Source: DASTRU01 sp035761045 (GTDB taxonomy: Bacteria > Pseudomonadota > Gammaproteobacteria > Burkholderiales > Burkholderiaceae_E). Taken from it: a stretch of 6,105 nt of DNA. The DNA is taken from contig DASTRU010000199.1 of NCBI GenBank assembly GCA_035761045.1, forward strand, positions 1 to 6,105, in the 5' to 3' direction. Made by a program: the position numbers and the translations under genes. The notes below the pieces were generated by a model. That model saw only the letters and a program-made list of their open reading frames with translations. It made no database searches and was not told where the DNA came from. Shown piece by piece: positions 1 to 6,105 of the stretch (position 1 is the stretch's first letter; each line of letters opens with the position of its first letter).

Positions 1-1
1 T

Positions 2-490
2 GTCCTCAAGTTTGCCGCCCCCGTGTTGGCGGTTCTCGGAACCCTGGCGATCGCGCCCGCTGCTTTAGCTCATGGCAATGGTCATGGTCATCATCACGGT
101 CATGGTCATGGTCACGGCCGTTGGCACGATCGGGATTGCGACGAGCGCGTGGTGTATCAACCCGCTCCGGTACGCCGTACGGTCGTGCGCGAGGTGTATT
201 ACACCCCGGCGCCGCGCGTGGTGTATCAACAGCCCGCGCCCGTGGTGTATCAGCCGGCGCCTGTCGTGTACCAACCGGCGCCGGTGTACCAGCCCGCGCC
301 CGTGTATCAACCGGCTCCGGTGTATCGCCCGGCGCCCGTGTCGTATAGCCCTGCCGGGCGCGTGCTTGGCGCGGTCGCGGGTGCGGCCGTCGGCAGCCAA
401 ATCGGCAAGGGCAAGGGCAATACCGCCGCGATCGCGATTGGTACCGTGCTCGGCGCCGACATTGGCGGCCAAGCCATCCAGCCGTACTAA
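2..490 (+). CDS. Glycine-zipper 2TM-domain envelope protein with His-rich and VYQPAP repeat regions (5' partial)
   Basis: The reading frame is open to the left edge of the window. The visible start is a signal-peptide core (KFAAPVLAVLGTLAIAPA) ending in ALA|H at about base 70. The in-frame GTG at 23 would remove the Lys before the hydrophobic core, so the true start most likely lies just outside the window. After the signal peptide come a His/Gly-rich stretch (71-127), then about seven VYQPAP-like units, then a C-terminal Gly/Ala-rich segment (GRVLGAVAGAAVGSQIG, bases about 356-480) with the small-residue spacing of the glycine-zipper 2TM domain (Rickettsia 17-kDa antigen type). Proteins of this type are usually small exported or outer-membrane-associated proteins of unknown role. 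The His-rich part could bind metal, which is inference. The gene ends in TAA 29 nt before a strong terminator, so it is the last gene of its transcript. Domain call is fairly firm; function is unknown. Confidence 0.85.
   Translation, partial: VLKFAAPVLAVLGTLAIAPAALAHGNGHGHHHGHGHGHGRWHDRDCDERVVYQPAPVRRTVVREVYYTPAPRVVYQQPAPVVYQPAPVVYQPAPVYQPAPVYQPAPVYRPAPVSYSPAGRVLGAVAGAAVGSQIGKGKGNTAAIAIGTVLGADIGGQAIQPY
71..127 (+). repeat. His/Gly-rich low-complexity segment inside the glycine-zipper gene
   Basis: Directly after the predicted signal-peptide cleavage site, the codons alternate His and Gly, encoded by near-repeats of GGTCAT and GGTCAC. Ten of the first 19 mature residues are His. Such runs often bind Zn, Ni or Cu, but no specific metal can be assigned from the sequence. 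Confidence 0.75.
152..340 (+). repeat. Tandem repeat encoding V(V)YQPAP units
   Basis: About seven imperfect units of 18-21 nt encode VYQPAP, VYYTPAP, VYQQPAP and VYRPAP variants. Synonymous differences between units (for example CCCGCTCCG, CCGGCGCCT, CCCGCGCCC) show they are not a very recent perfect duplication. The 102 bases from about 221 to 322 hold the most regular block. Pro-rich extended repeats of this kind usually form a rigid spacer between the membrane-proximal and distal parts of an envelope protein. Confidence 0.8.
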
Positions 491-518
491 TTAATCGCTC
501 GCTTTAATCCAAGTCGTA

Positions 519-554
519 AAAACGCCGCCGCGTGATCAAACGCGGCGGCGTTTT
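519..554 (+). terminator. Rho-independent terminator (possibly bidirectional)
   Basis: An inverted repeat pairs AAAACGCCGCCGCG (519-532) with CGCGGCGGCGTTTT (541-554), a perfect 14-bp stem with a very GC-rich 10-bp core and an 8-nt loop (TGATCAAA). A T-run follows the plus-strand stem and an A-run precedes it. It lies 29 nt after the stop codon of the glycine-zipper gene and separates that gene from mnmC. Confidence 0.9.
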
Positions 555-577
555 CATTTGTGCGTCGCGCCTAGAAT
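551..577 (+). promoter_or_regulatory. Weak candidate sigma-70 promoter for mnmC
   Basis: TAGAAT at 572-577 differs from the TATAAT -10 consensus by one base. The best partner is TTTTCA at 551-556 with a short 15-nt spacer, and it overlaps the terminator's T-run. A transcript would start about 40 nt before the mnmC ATG. The -35 match and the spacer are poor, so this is only a candidate. Some promoter is nevertheless expected between 555 and 622, because the terminator should block read-through from upstream. Confidence 0.2.
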
Positions 578-622
578 CTCGCGCCTGCTTTCTTCGTCTC
601 TTCTTCGTTTTTCTTCCCGCGC

Positions 623-2476
623 ATGTCTTTCGTCGAACCGGCCCGCATCGAATATCGCGCCGATGGCGTACCGATGGCTCCAGCCTTCGGCGATGTCTAT
701 CACAGCGCCGCGGGTGGGTTCGATCAAGCGCGGCATGTGTTTCTCGCCGGTAATCAGTTGCCCGAACGGTGGCGCGGCCGAAGCCGGTTCGTCATCGTCG
801 AAACGGGCTTTGGTTTGGGCACCAACTTTCTCGCGACCTGGGCGGCGTGGCGCGCCGATGCCGCGCGTTGCGATCGTTTGTTCTTCGTCTCGGTGGACCG
901 CTATCCGCCGTCGCGCGAGGACTTGGCGCGTTCGCACGGAGCAATGTCCGCGCATGCCGATCTCGCGCAGGCTCTGGCGCGCGCTTGGCCGCCCTTGATC
1001 GCGGGCTGGCATCGCCTCGCGTTCGACGATGACCGTGTCGTGCTGTTGCTCGGGTTGGGCGATGCGCAGGCGTTGCTGTCGGGCCTCGATGTCGCGGCCG
1101 ATGCGTTTTATCTCGATGGTTTCGCGCCCGCGAAGAATCCGGCGATGTGGTCGCAAGGCGTGTTCGACGCCTTGCGCGCCCTTGCCGCCGAAGGCGCGAC
1201 CGCCGCGACCTGGAGCGCGGCGCGCATCGTGCGCGACGGTTTGGCCGCGGCTGGCTTCGCCGTCGAGCGCGCGGCCGGCTTCGCGCATAAGCGCGATATG
1301 ACGATCGCGCGTATCGCGGGCGACGCATCCGCGCGATCGCGAACCACGATGGCGACGCCGGCGCGCATCGCCATCGTCGGCGCCGGACTCGCCGCGTGTT
1401 CGCTCGCGTATGCCTTGCGCGGTCGCGGATGCGAGGTCGCGGTGTTCGATACGCATGCCGCGCCCGCGAGCGGCACGTCGGGCAACCGCATGGGCGTGAT
1501 TCAACCGCGCATGAGCCGCGCCGATACCGTGGCCTCGCGATTCACGCGCGCGGCCTTCTTGCATGCCATCGCCCGCTTGCGAGCGTTGAATGCCGAGCAC
1601 GACCGCTGGGCCTCGTTGCAAGGCGTGTTGCACCTGCCCAAGACCGACGCGCAATTCGACGCTTTGCACGCTTGGGGGCAGACATGGCCCGATGACTTCG
1701 CGCGCGTGGTGTCGAACGACGAGGCCACGCATCTCGCGGGTGTGCCAGTCGCGCGCGGCGGTTGGTGGTTCGCGCACGGCGGATGGGTGGCGCCAGGGCG
1801 TTACGCACACGCCTTGTTCGACGCTTCGGGCGCGCGGTTTCAAGGCGGCGTATCGATCGCGCGCATCGAACGCGCGCCCGAAGGCGTCTGGAGGTTGATC
1901 GACGCATATGGCGTTGAGCATGCGACGGTCGATGCGGTGGTGATCGCCGCCGGCGCGCGCACGCGCGCATTGCTCGACGCGCTGCACGCCGCGCCGCTGC
2001 CGATTCGCGCGGTGCGCGGGCAACTCACGCATGTCGATGCCCACGCCTTCGCGCCGCCGCGCGTGCCAGTCACGGGCGACGGTTATGTGTTGCCGCCGTG
2101 GGATTCGCAGTGCGTGGTCGGCGCGAGTTACGAGTACGACGACGATCCCAACCCAACGCCCCGGCCCGCCGTGCATCTGGCCAACCTGGCGCGTATCGAG
2201 CGCTTGCTCGGGCAAACCGTATCGCCCGAGGCCGCGAGCGCGGGCCGCGTGGCCTGGCGCGCGGTGACGCCCGATCGATTGCCGGTGGTCGGCCCGGTGC
2301 CGTCGGCCGCGTCGCCGCACGACGCGATCGACGGCGTGTATGTGTTCTCGGGCTTGGCTTCGCGCGGCATCACCTGGTGCGGATTGAGCGCCGAGGTGTT
2401 GGTCGCGCGGTTAATGGGCGATCCATGCCCGGTCGAGCGCGAGCTCGCCGAGGCGATCGTCCCAAAACGATTTTGA
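623..2476 (+). CDS. mnmC: Bifunctional tRNA mnm5s2U34 biosynthesis protein MnmC
   Basis: This cytoplasmic enzyme completes the mnm5s2U modification at wobble position 34 of tRNAs. Its C-terminal FAD domain converts cmnm5s2U to nm5s2U, and its N-terminal SAM domain methylates that to mnm5s2U. The 617 residues show both halves. In the MnmD-type methyltransferase (about 1-235) these are ETGFGLGTNFL at 60-70 and the family signature DGFAPAKNPAMW at 165-176, with the likely catalytic Asp165. In the DAO-type oxidoreductase (about 247-617) these are the dinucleotide-binding IVGAGLAA at 251-258 with acidic Asp276, SGNRMG at 286-291, RAVTPDRLPVVGPVP at 546-560 and SGLASRG at 576-582. The length is somewhat below the 668 residues of the E. 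coli protein, and both domains look complete. ATG 623 is chosen because the residues after it (PARIEY...AFGDVYHS) match the family N-terminus and no other start lies between it and the in-frame stop at 572. There is no Shine-Dalgarno; the upstream tract is pyrimidine-rich. Confidence 0.96.
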   Translation: MSFVEPARIEYRADGVPMAPAFGDVYHSAAGGFDQARHVFLAGNQLPERWRGRSRFVIVETGFGLGTNFLATWAAWRADAARCDRLFFVSVDRYPPSREDLARSHGAMSAHADLAQALARAWPPLIAGWHRLAFDDDRVVLLLGLGDAQALLSGLDVAADAFYLDGFAPAKNPAMWSQGVFDALRALAAEGATAATWSAARIVRDGLAAAGFAVERAAGFAHKRDMTIARIAGDASARSRTTMATPARIAIVGAGLAACSLAYALRGRGCEVAVFDTHAAPASGTSGNRMGVIQPRMSRADTVASRFTRAAFLHAIARLRALNAEHDRWASLQGVLHLPKTDAQFDALHAWGQTWPDDFARVVSNDEATHLAGVPVARGGWWFAHGGWVAPGRYAHALFDASGARFQGGVSIARIERAPEGVWRLIDAYGVEHATVDAVVIAAGARTRALLDALHAAPLPIRAVRGQLTHVDAHAFAPPRVPVTGDGYVLPPWDSQCVVGASYEYDDDPNPTPRPAVHLANLARIERLLGQTVSPEAASAGRVAWRAVTPDRLPVVGPVPSAASPHDAIDGVYVFSGLASRGITWCGLSAEVLVARLMGDPCPVERELAEAIVPKRF

Positions 2477-2493
2477 GAAAAAACAATTTGAAT

Positions 2494-2499
2494 GGGAGA
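2494..2499 (+). promoter_or_regulatory. Ribosome binding site of the TonB-dependent receptor gene
   Basis: GGGAGA ends 8 nt before ATG 2508 and supports that start. It sits in the 31-nt gap after mnmC. That gap is A-rich and has no terminator hairpin, which is compatible with read-through from mnmC. Confidence 0.65.
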
Positions 2500-2507
2500 A
2501 ATCGCGC

Positions 2508-4556
2508 ATGGCCCGGTCGCCGCAACAATGGCTCGCATGGACGAGCTTGTCGCTTTGGTCCGCCTTCGGATGGGCGCAGACCCCCGCCACCGAGCGCTTG
2601 CCAAGCGTCGTAATCAGCGCGCCGCGCGAGGACGGCACCGCGCCCTCGCTCGACGCCGCGCGCGAACGCATCAGCCGCATTCCGGGTGGCGCGTCGGTTA
2701 TCGACGCCGACACGGTGCGCACGGGCCGCACGTCTACCTTGGACGACGCGTTGAAATTCGCGCCGGGCGTGGTCGTCGCGCCGCGTTTTGGCAGCGAGGA
2801 AGCACGCTTGTCGATTCGCGGCTCGGGCGTGCAGCGCACCTTTCATTTGCGCGGCGTGGTGCTGTTGCAAGACGGCGTGCCGCTTAATCAAGCCGATGGC
2901 GGCGGCGATTTTCAAGCGGTCGAAACCTTGGCCTCGCGCTACATCACCGTGTTGCGCGGTGCGAATGCGTTCGGGCTAGGCGCGGCGACCTTGGGCGGCG
3001 TGGTGGATTTCGTGAGTCCCACCGGTCGTTCGGACCCGGGCCTACGCCTGCGCGCCGAGGCGGGCAGCTTCGAGTACGTGCGCGCGCAAGCGCAACTCGG
3101 CCAAAGCCACGGCGCGTTCGACGGCATGTTGTCGGTCTCGCATTACCAACAAGACGGATATCGCGACCACGCCGAGCAAAACACGCAGCGCGTCTTTGGC
3201 AACCTTGGTTGGCGAGCGAGCGATGCGGTCGATACGCGCTTTTTCATCGCCGCCGTGCATACCAATTCGGCCTTGCCCGGCAACGTCACGCGCGCCGAGC
3301 TCGAGGCCAATCCGCGCCAGGCCGACCCCAACAACTTACGCAACGATTACCACCGCGATTTCGACCTCGTGCGCCTCGCCAACAAAACGCATGTCGAGCT
3401 TGGCGACCGTACCTTCGTCGAACTCGGCGCGTATTACGCGTGGAAGTCGTTGTTCCATCCGATCTTTCAAGTCATTGAAGACGATTCCGACGACATCGGC
3501 GCGCAATTGCGCTTCGTTCATGAAAGCGCGTTCGCGGGCATGCGAAATACGTTTTCAACCGGCGTGCTCGGCGCGCGCGGCGAGATCGACGACAACCGAT
3601 TCGTCAACGTCGGCGGTCGTTCCGGCGCGCGCACTGGTCAAGCCGATCAAACCGCGACGAATACATCCGTTTTCATGGAAAACGCGCTCGAGGTTCGGCC
3701 CGGCACGACGTTGATCACGGGCGTGCAATGGACGAACGCCAAGCGCCGCTCGCGCGACCAGTACTTGGCCGATGGCGTGGACAACAGCTATCGCCAGCAA
3801 TCACGGCGTTGGTCGCCGCGCTTGGGCCTGGTGCAAGCGCTCGGCGACGAGGCGCAGGTGTATGCCAATGTCAGCGGCAGTTTCGAGCCGCCCAGTTTTG
3901 GCGAGCTTGCCGGTGGGCCCAACATCACGCCGGTAGCCGCGCAACGCGCGACGACGTTTGAAATCGGCACGCGTGGCCAATCCTTGGGCGCTAGCGTGCA
4001 TACGCAGTGGGACATCGCGCTGTATCGCGCGCGGGTGCGCAATGAATTGCTGGCGCTAACGAACGCGGCGGGTGCGCCCTTGGGTACCGTCAACGCCGCG
4101 CGCACGATTCATCAAGGCATCGAAGCGGGCGGTGAAGCGGTGTGGCGCGGCCAATGGGGCACGCGGGCGGTCTATACCTTCAACGACTTCGCGTTCGATG
4201 GCGACGCGGTGTTCGGTAACCGCCAGCTCGCGGGTTTGCCACGGCATATCGGCACGGTGGAGGCGTTTTGGCAGCCGAAGGCCGGTCTTCGCTTTGGCCC
4301 CACCCTCACCGCCGCGTCGCGCACCTGGGTGGATCATGCGAACACGGTGGCCGCGCCCGGTTACGCGGTGCTCGGTATACGGCTTTCGCAGCGCGTGACG
4401 CCGGATGTGTCGTGGTTCGTCGAGGCGCGCAATCTGACCGACCGCCGTTACGCGGCCACCACGTCCGTCACCGCGAACGCGGCCGGGCGCGACGGCCGTT
4501 ACTACTTGCCCGGCGACGGGCGTTCGATTTTTGGAGGAGTGCAATGGAAGCTTTGA
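2508..4556 (+). CDS. TonB-dependent outer-membrane receptor, probable metal (copper or iron) uptake
   Basis: The 682-residue protein has the full architecture of a TonB-dependent transporter. It has a signal peptide (1-23, cleavage likely at FGWA|Q), a TonB-box-like LPSVVISA at 31-38, a plug domain at about 55-170 and a 22-strand-type barrel from about 178 to the end. Plug motifs include LDDALKFAPGVVV (78-90), LSIRGSG (101-107), LLQDGVPLNQADGG (119-132) and VLRGANAFGLGAATLGG (148-164). The C-terminal NLTDRRYA (642-649) is typical of the last barrel strands. The final residues are VQWKL rather than the usual terminal aromatic, a small deviation. The plug resembles the FecA-like/siderophore class, but specificity cannot be read from sequence. 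The overlapping downstream gene encodes a copper-binding-family protein, which suggests copper or a copper complex as ligand (inference). ATG 2508 follows a GGGAGA site and gives a proper signal peptide. Confidence 0.93.
   Translation: MARSPQQWLAWTSLSLWSAFGWAQTPATERLPSVVISAPREDGTAPSLDAARERISRIPGGASVIDADTVRTGRTSTLDDALKFAPGVVVAPRFGSEEARLSIRGSGVQRTFHLRGVVLLQDGVPLNQADGGGDFQAVETLASRYITVLRGANAFGLGAATLGGVVDFVSPTGRSDPGLRLRAEAGSFEYVRAQAQLGQSHGAFDGMLSVSHYQQDGYRDHAEQNTQRVFGNLGWRASDAVDTRFFIAAVHTNSALPGNVTRAELEANPRQADPNNLRNDYHRDFDLVRLANKTHVELGDRTFVELGAYYAWKSLFHPIFQVIEDDSDDIGAQLRFVHESAFAGMRNTFSTGVLGARGEIDDNRFVNVGGRSGARTGQADQTATNTSVFMENALEVRPGTTLITGVQWTNAKRRSRDQYLADGVDNSYRQQSRRWSPRLGLVQALGDEAQVYANVSGSFEPPSFGELAGGPNITPVAAQRATTFEIGTRGQSLGASVHTQWDIALYRARVRNELLALTNAAGAPLGTVNAARTIHQGIEAGGEAVWRGQWGTRAVYTFNDFAFDGDAVFGNRQLAGLPRHIGTVEAFWQPKAGLRFGPTLTAASRTWVDHANTVAAPGYAVLGIRLSQRVTPDVSWFVEARNLTDRRYAATTSVTANAAGRDGRYYLPGDGRSIFGGVQWKL
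4533..4539 (+). promoter_or_regulatory. Strong Shine-Dalgarno that fixes the start of the DUF1775 gene
   Basis: GGAGGAG lies inside the last codons of the receptor gene, 4 nt before ATG 4544 (6 nt counting from the GGAGG core). The frame is open far upstream, to before 4268, so this site is the main evidence for the start. It also gives a signal peptide immediately after the Met. Confidence 0.85.
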
Positions 4557-5086
4557 AGACGATGGGCGCGATCGCGATGGCCGCCGCGTGCTGGCAATCC
4601 GCGAACGCGCATGTGGTGCTCGAACAAAAATCCGCGGTCGCGGGCAGTTACTACAAGGCGACTTTCATGGTTGGACATGGCTGCGATGGTCGCGCGACGA
4701 CGTCGGTGAACGTCAAGCTTCCACCCGGCATCGAAAGCGCGCGTCCGCAACCGAAGGCTGGATGGACCGTTGCGGTACGCATGGAAAAACTCGCGACGCC
4801 CGTGGTCTTGCATGGCAAGACCTATGACGAACGCGTGGCCGAAATCACGTGGACCGGCGGGCCACTCGACGCCGCGCATTACGACGAATTCGTCGTGCTG
4901 GCCAAACTGCCCAAGCAGACAGGACCGTTGGCGTTCGGTTTCACCCAGTACTGCGGCAACGACGCCAAGCTTGAATGGACCGGCCCGGCAGGCTCATCGT
5001 CGCCCGCGCCGGTGCTTGAATTGACCGAGCCCGCGGCGTCACCCACGGCCAAGCCTGGCGATGCCCCGCATCGGCATCATCACTAG
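4544..5086 (+). CDS. YcnI/DUF1775-family periplasmic copper-binding protein with His-rich C-terminus
   Basis: The predicted product has 180 residues. Residues 1-22 form a signal peptide ending in SANA, and the mature protein would start with His23 (HVVLEQKSAVAGSY). DUF1775/YcnI proteins are exported and bind Cu(II) through a site that uses the mature N-terminal His (histidine-brace-like); B. subtilis YcnI is the characterised member. Other features seen are HGCDG at 45-49, the KLPPGIESARPQPKAGW region ending at Trp74, Trp103 in ITWTGG, HYDEFV at 112-117, QYC at 135-137 and Trp145. Cys47 and Cys137 could form a disulfide. There is no C-terminal membrane helix, so the protein is probably soluble in the periplasm. 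It ends in a Pro/Ala/Ser-rich linker and HRHHH, a possible second metal site. The gene overlaps the receptor gene by 13 nt, implying translational coupling and a shared pathway. Family call is firm; copper binding here is inferred from the family. Confidence 0.9.
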   Translation: MEALKTMGAIAMAAACWQSANAHVVLEQKSAVAGSYYKATFMVGHGCDGRATTSVNVKLPPGIESARPQPKAGWTVAVRMEKLATPVVLHGKTYDERVAEITWTGGPLDAAHYDEFVVLAKLPKQTGPLAFGFTQYCGNDAKLEWTGPAGSSSPAPVLELTEPAASPTAKPGDAPHRHHH

Positions 5087-5116
5087 TACGGCGCTTTCGC
5101 GTTCTTCGCTGGGGAT
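5087..5116. other. Short convergent intergenic gap with no clear terminator
   Basis: Thirty bases separate the stop codons of the two convergent genes. No GC-rich hairpin followed by a T-run is visible on either strand here. Termination may be Rho-dependent, or transcripts may run into the opposite gene. Confidence 0.6.
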
Positions 5117-6105
5117 TTAGGAGGCGCGTAGCGCATCGACGATGCGCATGCGCGCTGCCTTCAAGGCGGGCAAGACGCCGCCCACCAAGCCCATCACCAA
5201 GGCGAACACCAGCGTGCGCACGACAACGCTGGGCGTGAGGACAAAGCCAAACGCGAGTTCCGAGAAGCTTTGGAAGTTGGTGGTGGATAGCGTGATCGCG
5301 GTCAAGAACGACGCGGCCGCCAGCCCAATCACCGCGCCGACGATGGCCAGTAGCAGCGATTCGCCAAGGAAGGCCGTCAACACGCTACGCCTGCGAAACC
5401 CCAAGGCGCGCAAGGTGCCGATCTCGGCGGTGCGGGTGGCCACGGCGGCGTACATCGTGATCGCCGCGCCGATCATCGCGCCGATCGAAAAGATGATCGA
5501 CAGCGACAAGCCCAAGATGGTGATGAAGGTCGAGAGATTGCGTGATTGGTCTTCGTAAAACCGTGACTCGCGTTTGATGTCCACCTTCAAGCGTGGATCG
5601 TCGTCGAGCCGGGCCTTCAGCGCGTCGAAGGCGTTCGGGTCGGCGAGTTCGGCGATGACGGAGCTGTACGCGGTGCGCCGAAACGCTTGCATCATCGAAT
5701 CGACATCGCCCCAAATTTCCGAGTCGAAGGCCGAACGTCCGGCGTCGAGCACGCCGACCACCGTCCATTCCTGTTGCGCGAACGATAGCCGCGCGCCGAG
5801 ATCGACGTTGGCGAAATTACGGCGCACCGAAGCGCCAATCACGATTTCGGTCGAGCCGGGCCGAAACCAGCGGCCTTGCACGATGCGCACTTGCGGCCGC
5901 AGCGCGATGCCCTCGGGTGACACGCCGCGCAAGGCGACATTGCTGCGTTTGGTCGGGTCGGCCGCCTTGGGCAGCGAGTTGAGCACCACCACTTCCTTGG
6001 ACAACCGCACCTGACCTTGGCCGTCGCGCGCGATTTCGGGAGACGACTCAAGCAGCGCGGCTTGATCGCGCTGCAAGCCGCTTTGCACTTCGGTTTCCGC
6101 GCCTT
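5117..6105 (-). CDS. MacB/FtsX-type ABC transporter permease, C-terminal part (5' partial)
   Basis: The minus-strand frame is open to the right edge and begins mid-protein (GAETEVQSGLQRDQAAL). The GTG at 6088 in this frame is therefore not taken as the start; the first transmembrane helix and the N-terminus lie outside the window. Numbering from that GTG codon, residues 1 to about 185 are the periplasmic MacB-like domain, with RGVSPEG at 54-60, VRIVQGRWFRPG at 67-78, WTVVGVLDAG at 108-117 and SEIWGD at 123-128. Then follow the FtsX domain helices at about 186-216, 234-265 and 288-308. The conserved cytoplasmic loop RTAEIGTLRALGFRRRSV (219-236) precedes the second of these helices, as in LolC/E and MacB permeases. 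Such permeases work with an ABC ATPase and often a periplasmic adaptor to export or extract substrates by mechanotransmission. The partners, if present, would lie to the right (upstream of this gene). The substrate is unknown. Confidence 0.93.
   Translation of the reverse strand, partial: GAETEVQSGLQRDQAALLESSPEIARDGQGQVRLSKEVVVLNSLPKAADPTKRSNVALRGVSPEGIALRPQVRIVQGRWFRPGSTEIVIGASVRRNFANVDLGARLSFAQQEWTVVGVLDAGRSAFDSEIWGDVDSMMQAFRRTAYSSVIAELADPNAFDALKARLDDDPRLKVDIKRESRFYEDQSRNLSTFITILGLSLSIIFSIGAMIGAAITMYAAVATRTAEIGTLRALGFRRRSVLTAFLGESLLLAIVGAVIGLAAASFLTAITLSTTNFQSFSELAFGFVLTPSVVVRTLVFALVMGLVGGVLPALKAARMRIVDALRAS

Noticed and set aside
554..2320. Long antisense open frame (588 codons) opposite mnmC
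   Set aside because: It is a GC-driven shadow. The translation is Arg/His-rich, has no recognisable domain or signal, and overlaps a gene with full family motifs.
1349..2476. Possible internal start (ATG 1349) giving a separate FAD-domain protein from mnmC
   Set aside because: There is no ribosome site before it, and the methyltransferase and oxidoreductase domains are fused in frame as in standard MnmC.
4268..4543. Extension of the DUF1775 frame upstream of ATG 4544
   Set aside because: It lies entirely within the receptor coding region and has the composition of an off-frame reading. The strong ribosome site and the signal peptide both favour ATG 4544.
4056..4544. Antisense open frame of 162 codons opposite the receptor gene, and the similar one at 65-472
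   Set aside because: Both have Arg/His-rich compositions typical of reverse-strand reading of GC-rich genes and show no independent gene signals.
47..4575. GCGATCGC palindrome (the HIP1 octamer of cyanobacteria) at 47-54, 428-435, 1333-1340 and 4568-4575
   Set aside because: Three of the four fall in Ala-Ile-Ala codons (GCG ATC GCG), which the codon bias favours, and the genes are proteobacterial in type. Codon use explains it better than a dedicated repeat.
5131..5147. Perfect inverted repeat GCGCATCG-A-CGATGCGC near the end of the permease gene
   Set aside because: It lies inside the coding sequence, has almost no loop and no T-run on either side, so it does not look like a terminator. 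A regulatory role cannot be supported.

Overview
The window is GC-rich (clearly above 60% by eye), densely coded Gram-negative DNA. A TonB-dependent outer-membrane receptor, a bifunctional MnmC and Ala/Arg-rich codon use (GCG, CGC, GCC dominant) point to a beta- or gammaproteobacterium. A Xanthomonadales-like genome is a guess that I cannot confirm from sequence alone. No rRNA, tRNA, CRISPR array, insertion sequence or phage gene was seen.

Layout: (1) 2-490 (+), the 3' part of a secreted or envelope protein with a His/Gly-rich stretch, a VYQPAP repeat region and a C-terminal glycine-zipper domain. (2) 491-622, the only sizeable non-coding gap, with a strong intrinsic terminator at 519-554 and a weak candidate promoter. 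(3) 623-2476 (+), mnmC, the tRNA wobble-uridine enzyme. (4) 2508-4556 (+), a TonB-dependent receptor. (5) 4544-5086 (+), a periplasmic YcnI/DUF1775 protein that overlaps the receptor gene by 13 nt. (6) 5117-6105 (-), the C-terminal part of a MacB/FtsX-type ABC transporter permease, convergent with the preceding genes and running off the right edge.

The most coherent functional unit is the receptor plus DUF1775 pair. YcnI-family proteins bind copper, and here the predicted mature protein starts with His, as a histidine-brace-type site requires. The likely reading is an outer-membrane importer feeding, or working with, a periplasmic copper-binding protein. mnmC lies only 31 nt upstream with no terminator between, so the three plus-strand genes may be co-transcribed although mnmC has no obvious functional link to the pair. 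All genes belong to recognisable families. I did not find a wholly new system; the best lead is the coupled receptor/copper-protein pair and its His-rich features.
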